DNA of 64,000 bases from contig NZ_JAGSOV010000064.1 of the NCBI RefSeq assembly GCF_023898865.1, positions 1-64,000 on the forward strand. Direction: 5' to 3'. Shown here piece by piece: positions 58,392 to 64,000 of this stretch. Made by a program: the position numbers and the translations under genes. This stretch comes from Pseudonocardia humida (lineage in GTDB: Bacteria > Actinomycetota > Actinomycetes > Mycobacteriales > Pseudonocardiaceae). The first letter of the stretch is position 1. Each line of letters opens with the position of its first letter. The notes under the pieces are model-generated. The model did not search any database, was not told the DNA's origin, and saw only the letters and a program-made list of their open reading frames with translations.

Positions 58392-59087
58392 TCAGCGGTG
58401 CGCGGCGGTCGCCGGCTCGGTGGCGGTCGCCGTCCCGGCGGGCACCGAGCGGGGCAGGCGCCGGGCGACGACCGCGGTCGCCAGCGCGACGACCAGGCCC
58501 AGCACCGGCTGCAGGACCTGGAGGGCCAGGCCGGCGACGACGAACAGCGGCAGGGCGACGGCGTAGGCGGTGCCCGCCCACCGCAGGCCGGGCGCGGTCC
58601 GGGCGACGGCCGTGCCGAGCACGATCGCGCCGGCGATGAACAGCAGCGTCGAGACGCCGATCGTCGCGACCAGAGCGGGGCCGTAGGCCGTGTCGAGGTT
58701 CAGCGCCGCCATGCCCGGCGCGCCCGCCAGGTGCGCGCGGCCGATGCCGGGCTGCGCGAACGCGGCGCTGCCGAACGCCGAGGCCATCACCACGTGCGCC
58801 ACCAGGGTGAGCGCGGTCCCGATCGCCGCGACGCGCACGGCCCGCCCGCGGCCGAGGAAGACCAGCGCGCCCGCCGTGCCGACCGCGGCCAGCGCGGCGC
58901 CGCCGATGCTGGCCACCAGGTGGCTCACCAGGAAGTCGTCGGTGGAGACGTAGCGGGCGTAGGCGTCGAAGTCGGTGATGGGGGGCTGGTGGGTGAGAGT
59001 GCTCAGGGCCAGCAGCACGCCGTAGAACGGCAGCACCCACAGTGCGGATGCGGCGTAGCGGTCGAGCGGGGTGGACGGGGTGGACAT
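58392..59087 (-). CDS. Six- to seven-helix membrane protein of unknown function
   Basis: 231 residues with hydrophobic segments at about 14-30, 55-78, 83-102, 130-155, 165-180 and 185-205. It is a polytopic membrane protein with Arg/Thr-rich ends. I do not recognise the family; parts resemble DUF4386-like proteins. ATG at 59087. It is the first gene of a minus-strand group with the ABC-2 exporter, separated by 27 nt, and divergent from the AfsR-like regulator gene at 59216, so the regulator may control this group. Confidence 0.8.
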   Translation of the reverse strand: MSTPSTPLDRYAASALWVLPFYGVLLALSTLTHQPPITDFDAYARYVSTDDFLVSHLVASIGGAALAAVGTAGALVFLGRGRAVRVAAIGTALTLVAHVVMASAFGSAAFAQPGIGRAHLAGAPGMAALNLDTAYGPALVATIGVSTLLFIAGAIVLGTAVARTAPGLRWAGTAYAVALPLFVVAGLALQVLQPVLGLVVALATAVVARRLPRSVPAGTATATEPATAAHR

Positions 59088-59215
59088 CGGTCCTCCTGGT
59101 GGTCGGGGCCCCGGAGCGGGGCGCTGGGGGGAGGAGACCGCCCGCGCCTGTCACCGACCTGTTCCGCACCTGACGCGCTCCTCGGGACGCGCCGGCTGCC
59201 GTAGGCTCACCGACC

Positions 59216-62201
59216 GTGGACTTCTCGGTCCTGGGACCGCTGCAGGTGAGCGCCCACGGATCGCCGGTCCCGATCCGCCCCGGCCTGCCGCGCGCGCTGC
59301 TGGTGCTCCTGCTCACCCAGCCGCGGACCCCCGTCCCGGTCGGGGTCGTCGCGGACCGGCTCTGGACCGGCTCCCCGCCGGCCGACGTCGCGAACTCGGT
59401 GCACCGCCTCGTCTCCTACCTGCGCCGGGCGCTCGGCGCCGAGGGCGCGCCCCTGCTCGTGAGCCGGGCACCGGGCTACGCGCTCGCCGTCGCCGACTCC
59501 GCGATCGACGCGCACCGCTTCACCGAGCTGGTCGGCGCGGCCACCACGCTGGCCGGCGCCGGCACCGCACTCGGGGCCCACCGCGCGCTGGAGCACACCG
59601 CCGAGGCGCTCGCGCTCTGGCGCGGCGAGCCGCTCGCCGACGTGGCGACGCACCCCTGGGCCGCCCCGGAGGCCGCCCGGCTCCACGAGCTCCACCTGCA
59701 GCTGCACGAGGCCCGGCTGGAGGCGCTGCTGGCGCTGGGGCGCGACCTCGACGTGATCGCGGCGGCCCGCCCGCTGGTCGCGCAGAACCCGCTGCGCGAA
59801 CAGCTCCACGCGCACCTGGTGCTCGCGCTCTACCGCGCGGGGCGCCAGGGCGATGCGCTCGACGCCTACCAGGCGGTGCGGCGGCTGCTCGCGAGCGAGC
59901 TCGGCCTCGATCCGGGCCCCCGGCTGCGGATGCTCGCGCAGCAGGTCCTCGCGCAGGACGACGCCCTGCGGTGGCGGCCGCCCGTGGACACCCGGCCCCC
60001 GACCCCGGCGGCGAGCGCCGGCCCGCAGGCGGGCTCTGACCGGTTGCCCGCGCCACCGACCAGCCTCGTCGGCAGGCGCGAGCACCTCACCCACCTCAGC
60101 GACCTGCTCGACCGGGCCCGGCTGCTGACCCTCACCGGGCCCGGCGGCGCCGGGAAGACCCGGCTCGCGCTCGCACTCGCCGGGGCGCGCCCGTCCGGTC
60201 CGACGTGGTTCGTCGACCTGAGCCTCCTGCAGGACGGGTCGCTCGTCGCCGCCTCCGCGGCACGGGCGGTGGGCGCGGCGGTCGCCACGGGCGAGGACCC
60301 GGTGGACGCCGTGGTGCGGTGGATCGGAGCGGCCACGGGGCTGCTCGTGCTCGACAACTGCGAGCACGTGATCGATGCGGCGGCCGGCCTGGCGACGTCT
60401 CTGCGCGACGGCTGCCCCGCGCTGGTGCTGCTGGCGACCAGCCGCCGTCCGCTGCGGGTCGGCGGGGAGGTCGTGTGGCCGGTGCCGCCGCTGCCGCTGC
60501 CGCCGCCGGGCGCGGCCGCCCCCGACGAGGTGCGCGACGTCGACGCGGTCCGGCTGTTCACCGAGCGCGCGGCGGCGGTGCGGCCGGGCTTCGCGGTGAC
60601 CGACGACAAACGCCGCCGACGTCGCGGCGATCGTCGCCGCCCTCGACGGCCTGCCCCTGGCCATCGAGCTCGCCGCCGCCCACGCCGACGTCCTCACCCC
60701 GCGCGGCATCCGCAGCCGGCTCGCCGACCACTTCGAGCTGCTCGAGTCCGACTCCCGCGACACCCCGGCGCGGCACCGCACCCTGCGGGCCGCGATCAGG
60801 TCCGGTGTGGACCTGCTCGACGAGCGGGAGCGCCGGTTCTTCGTCGAGCTGGGCGCCTTCGCCGGGTCGTTCGACCTCGACGACGCCGCCGCCGTCACCG
60901 CCACCTCGTCCGGGCGGTGCTACCGGTCGGTCGCCTCGCTCGTGCGCCAGTCGCTGGTCGTGCCCACCGACGACGACCGCTACCGGCTCCTGCACTCGGT
61001 GCGGGCCTACGCCGCGGAGGCGCTGGCCGCCCAGCCGTGGCGGGAGGACGTGCGACGGCGCCACCTCGACCACGTCCTCGCGCTGGTGACGGCCGCCGAC
61101 GAGGGGCTCCGCTCGGCCGAGCAGGCGGGGTGGCTGCAGCGGCTGTCCGCGTCGCTCCCCGACCTGCGCGAAGCCCTGCGGTGGGCGCTCGACGGCGGCG
61201 CGCCCGGCCGCGGAGCCCGGCTCGCGGTGGCGGCGAACTGGTTCTGGATGCTGGAGGGCATGCTCGACGAGGCCGAGCACTGGCTGGAACGCGCCGTCCC
61301 CGGCGCGGACGACGACGCTGTACTGGCCGCGCTGCTGCACGCGATCGGGCGGATGGCCGCGCCCCGCGGCGACCTCCGCAAGGCGAACGACACCTGCCTG
61401 CGCAGTGCGGAGCTGTGCCGCCGGATCGGGAACGACGCGCTGGCGGGCGGAGCGCTGCTGACCCTCGGCCTCGTCCGCTGGGCGATGGGCGACCTGCGCG
61501 GGGCCGCCGCCGCCCACGACGAGGCCGTGGAGCGCGCGGACGCCGCGGGCGAGACCTGGACGCGCACGTCCGCGCTGATCCTGCGGGCGCGGACGGCCGT
61601 CGACGCCGACGAGGACGACGTCGACGACCGGATCGCCGCAGCGCTCGCGGCGGCCCGGCGCGGCCGGGAGGGCCAGCAGGTGGGGCTGGCGGTGAGCCAG
61701 CTGGCCCGCCGGGCGCTGCTCACCGGCGATGCCCGGACCGCCGCCGCCGCGGCGCGGGAGTCCCTGTCGCTGTGGCGGTCGGTGAGCTACCGGGAGGGCG
61801 AGATCCACGCGCTCACCCTGCTCGGGCGCGCGGCGGCGGCGGTGGGCGACGCGGTGGCGGCCGAGGAGTCGGCGCGCGAGGCCCTCGGTGTCGCCGCCGC
61901 CATCGGGCACCGCGGCGGGTTGTGCGACGGCGTGGAGTGCCTGGCCGGTGCGCTGCACGCCGCAGGCGACGACGAGCAGGCGCTGACCCTGCTCACCGTG
62001 GTCGACGCGGAGCGCCGTCGCATCGGGATACCGGTGCCCGCCGCCGACGCGCGACCGCTGGCGAACCTGGCCGACCAGGTCCGCAGGCGGCTGGGAGCCC
62101 CGGCCGACGACGTCATCGCGCGGGCCCGGGACCGCACCGTCGACGACGTGGCGCGCGAGTCGGCGTCCGGTCGACGATCACTCAGCGGGACCGGCGGGTG
62201 A
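59216..62201 (+). pseudogene. AfsR/SARP-like regulator (wHTH-BTAD-NTPase-TPR), split by a 1-nt frameshift
   Basis: The first frame gives an N-terminal OmpR-like winged helix (about 1-90), BTAD domain (95-240), and an AAA/STAND P-loop domain with TGPGGAGKTRLALALA (about 308) and LLVLDNCEHVID. At 60608-60610 an AAA run has one A too many. Removing it joins TDD to NAADVAAIVAALDGLPLAI and continues through the TPR-rich half to 62201, for about 994 residues, the normal size. The second half is well preserved. GTG start 8 nt after TAGGCT. Such proteins activate antibiotic and other pathways in actinomycetes. Probably functional if the extra A is an error; true loss is possible. Confidence 0.87.
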
Positions 62202-62207
62202 TGCGCT

Positions 62208-62248
62208 GCCGGGGAGGGGTCGGCTCGTCCGAGCGACCCCTCCCCGGC
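62208..62248 (+). terminator. Strong hairpin after the AfsR-like gene
   Basis: GCCGGGGAGGGGTCG and CGACCCCTCCCCGGC pair perfectly over 15 nt, extended by CTCG/CGAG around a 2-nt loop. It starts 6 nt after the stop codon. No T-run follows, as is usual for actinobacterial terminators. Confidence 0.75.
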
Positions 62249-62419
62249 GCAACCGCAGTGCGGTCTGCCGTTCGGCGGATCCTGGATCCGCCGCCCCTCC
62301 AGCAGCGTCGGCATCCCGACCGACAGAGGCATCGTCCGGGATCGCGGGTGGGCTGTCGTGGGTGTGGCTCGCCTGGGTCTGTCAGTACCATGCCCGACCA
62401 TGCGCGCGGGAGGGTTGCG

Positions 62420-63259
62420 ATGAGGCGTGAGCTCGGGGGGTTCCTCCAGCAGCGACGGCGTCACCTGGGCCTGCGCCGCGAGGAGGTGGCTGCTCGGGCG
62501 TCGGTCGGCTACGACTGGTACGTCCGGATCGAGCAGGGCCGCGGGCGCGCATCGAGCGACGTGCTGTGCCGGGTGTGCAAGGTGCTCGAGCTCGAGAAGC
62601 CGGAGATCGAGTACGTGCTCGCCCTCGCGGAGGGCGTCGCGGGGCTCGTGGAGCTCACCCGGCCCCCGGAGGAGCCCGTCCCGCAGGCGGTGCTGCGCGT
62701 GATGCGCATGCAGGAGCCGGCTCCCTCCTACGTGCTCGACAGCCAGTTCGACCTGCTCGCCTGGAACGAGTGCTCGTGCGAGTTCTACGGGATCGAGCTC
62801 GGCGAGCTCCCCGCCGCCGACCGCAACCTCCTGTGGATCATGCTGACGCACCCGGTGGTGAGCGCGCGGCTGGACGACTGGGAGTCGCACGCGCAGCGGC
62901 TCGTCGTGCAGTGCCGGACCATGTGGGCGGGCAAGATGAAGCTGCCCCGCATCGAGGCGCTGGTGGCCCGCCTGGAGAGCGCGTGCGACGACTTCCGCCA
63001 CTGGTGGTCGCTGCCCCTCGTGCAGGCCCCCGCCATGGCGCCGGTCCGCAAGAAGATCCTCGACCCGGCCCTCGGCGCTGTGGTGGTCGACCAGACCGCG
63101 TGGCTGTTCGGCGACAGGTCGGATCGGATGCTGATCCTGTCGACCCCAGCCGAGGACGTCGCGGGCATGGAGGCCAAGCTCGACGAGCTCGTCCGGCGTC
63201 GAGCCGCCCGGCACGGCGCGGTCGGCGCTCGGGACGGCAGGCGGATCGGCGAGGGGTAG
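62420..63259 (+). CDS. XRE-family regulator with MmyB-like ligand-binding domain
   Basis: 279 residues. N-terminal XRE helix-turn-helix (LGLRREEVAARASVGYDWYV, about residues 17-36, then RIEQGRG). The rest is a PAS-like ligand domain of the MmyB type (YVLDSQFDLLAWNE, LLWIMLTHP, W.SHAQRLV). MmyB-like proteins are abundant in actinomycetes, and some bind fatty acids or control antibiotic genes. The ATG at 62420 has GGGAGGG 6 nt upstream and is preferred over the in-frame ATG 10 codons earlier. Adjacent to the SMP-30 gene, but separated by 161 nt and an operator. Confidence 0.9.
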   Translation: MRRELGGFLQQRRRHLGLRREEVAARASVGYDWYVRIEQGRGRASSDVLCRVCKVLELEKPEIEYVLALAEGVAGLVELTRPPEEPVPQAVLRVMRMQEPAPSYVLDSQFDLLAWNECSCEFYGIELGELPAADRNLLWIMLTHPVVSARLDDWESHAQRLVVQCRTMWAGKMKLPRIEALVARLESACDDFRHWWSLPLVQAPAMAPVRKKILDPALGAVVVDQTAWLFGDRSDRMLILSTPAEDVAGMEAKLDELVRRRAARHGAVGARDGRRIGEG

Positions 63260-63366
63260 CCGTGTGCGGCGGTCGGATCGCCGCCGCCCGTCCGCCGGAT
63301 CTCCCGACGACCGCCGCTCGACGCCGGTGATCAGTGCTCGGCCCTTGACGTGCTCCCGAGATCGAG

Positions 63367-63384
63367 TGACTATGCGCTTAGTCA
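63367..63384. promoter_or_regulatory. Palindromic operator upstream of the SMP-30 gene
   Basis: TGACTATGCGCTTAGTCA is an 18-nt inverted repeat with one mismatched pair. Its TGACT-N8-AGTCA form is the same as the palindrome at 6702-6719. It lies 36 nt before the SMP-30 start codon, a natural site for a TetR-type repressor, whose gene is probably beyond the window edge. Confidence 0.6.
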
Positions 63385-63420
63385 CCGAACCGCCGACGAC
63401 GACGTACGGAACGAGGTCGG

Positions 63421-64000
63421 ATGATGCAGCGAGAGCAGGCGACCCGCGAGCCGGTGATCGTGCTGGAGGGCTACTCCTACCTGGAGTGCCCGCGATGGCA
63501 CGACGGCAGGCTGTGGGTCTCGGACTTCTACACCGAACGGGTCGTCGCGACCGATGGTCGCGGCACCACCGACGTGGTGGCCGAGGTACCCGGGCAGCCG
63601 TCCGGGCTGGGCTTCCTGCCCGACGGGCGCGCGCTCATCGTGTCGATGCGCGATCACCGCATCCTCCGCCGGGACGACTCCGGCGCGCTGACCGAGCACG
63701 CCGACCTGTCCGGAGCGGTCTCCGGCGTGCTCAACGACATGGTGGTCGACGAGCGGGGCCGCGCCTACGTGGGCAACTTCGGGTTCGACCTGATGGGCGG
63801 CGCGCCGATCCGGTACACGACGCTGACCCGGGTCGATCCGGACGGCACCGTCACCACCGTCGCCGAGGACCTCGGCTTCCCCAACGGCATGGTGATCCTG
63901 CCCGGCGGGGTGCTGGTCGTCGCCGAGACGTTCGCCGGGCGGCTGTCCGCGTTCGACATCGGCGAGGACGGCGCGCTCGGCGACCGCCGGGTGTGGGCGC
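63421..64000 (+). CDS. SMP-30/gluconolactonase (LRE-like) family protein, truncated by window end
   Basis: The first 193 residues are in the window; the frame is open to position 64000, so the 3' end is missing. Six-bladed beta-propeller pattern of the SMP-30/gluconolaconase family: GYSYLECPRWHDGRLWVSDF (with the metal-ligand Glu), SGLGFLPDG, SGVLNDMVVDERGRAYVGNF (Asn ligand) and LGFPNGMVI (Asn ligand). These enzymes hydrolyse sugar lactones or related esters using a divalent metal. ATG at 63421, or 63424, after GAGGTCGG. Preceded by a TetR-type operator. It may belong to a catabolic cluster that continues to the right. Confidence 0.88.
   Translation, partial: MMQREQATREPVIVLEGYSYLECPRWHDGRLWVSDFYTERVVATDGRGTTDVVAEVPGQPSGLGFLPDGRALIVSMRDHRILRRDDSGALTEHADLSGAVSGVLNDMVVDERGRAYVGNFGFDLMGGAPIRYTTLTRVDPDGTVTTVAEDLGFPNGMVILPGGVLVVAETFAGRLSAFDIGEDGALGDRRVWA

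Overview
This window reads as chromosome of a very GC-rich actinomycete, most likely a member of the Pseudonocardiaceae (Pseudonocardia-like). The pointers are a complete conservon (cvnABCD), a mycofactocin-coupled short-chain dehydrogenase next to an MftD-like flavoprotein, a DUF5313 protein, a DUF222/HNH (13E12-type) nuclease gene, many GTG starts, frequent 1-20 nt gene overlaps, and many starts placed 6-8 nt after a TANNNT box as in leaderless transcripts. The species is an inference; no rRNA or tRNA gene was seen.

Layout. 1-0.8 kb: non-coding, with two inverted copies of a palindromic repeat, two long G-runs and two tandem arrays. 0.8-9.1 kb: catabolic genes: FAH hydrolase, SDR and GntR regulator; two TetR regulators; MftD-like protein; mycofactocin-type SDR; a divergent SDR; an MHS-family transporter. 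9.2-12.8 kb: low-affinity phosphate uptake (DUF47 plus PiT) and lipid genes (patatin, PlsC-like). 14.2-18.0 kb: conservon. 18.0-22.8 kb: a three-gene minus-strand cassette (SEFIR-domain protein, P-loop NTPase with HEAT-like repeats, frameshifted SPFH-like protein). I consider this the most interesting system here; it has the architecture of an NLR-like conflict/immunity operon, and the effector tail and the NTPase N-terminus share a short motif. 23.0-24.1 kb: three-gene cobalt-type nitrile hydratase with a split beta subunit. 24.2-32.8 kb: hydrolase, two NarL-type two-component pairs, quinone-oxidoreductase-like protein, an orphan OppA-type lipoprotein, a RibD-like reductase. 32.9-34.4 kb: third copy of the palindromic repeat beside the DUF222/HNH gene. 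34.8-38.3 kb: YceI, SnoaL-like protein and a complete polar amino-acid ABC importer. 38.4-44.6 kb: soluble Ser/Thr kinase, then a TetR gene divergent from a heterodimeric IrtAB/YbtPQ-like ABC exporter-fold pair. 44.7-49.1 kb: DUF4870, TraR/DksA-like, hydrolase, AraC, and a DGPF protein plus ECF42-type sigma pair. 49.2-52.7 kb: Rieske oxygenase, a frameshifted sarcosine-oxidase-like gene and a divergent LysR gene (probable N-methylated amine or betaine catabolism). 52.9-59.1 kb: two-component system, a cytoplasmic substrate-binding-like protein, an ABC-2 exporter and a membrane protein. 59.2-64.0 kb: frameshifted AfsR/SARP-type regulator, XRE regulator, and an SMP-30/gluconolactonase gene that runs off the end.

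Three genes (18.0-19.2, 50.5-51.7 and 59.2-62.2 kb) are each broken by a single-base change in a short homopolymer run while both halves stay intact. Sequencing or assembly errors are at least as likely as true pseudogenes, so treat these as probably functional. Several probable repressor operators are visible as palindromes between divergent genes or over start codons, two of them sharing the half-site TGACT/AGTCA.
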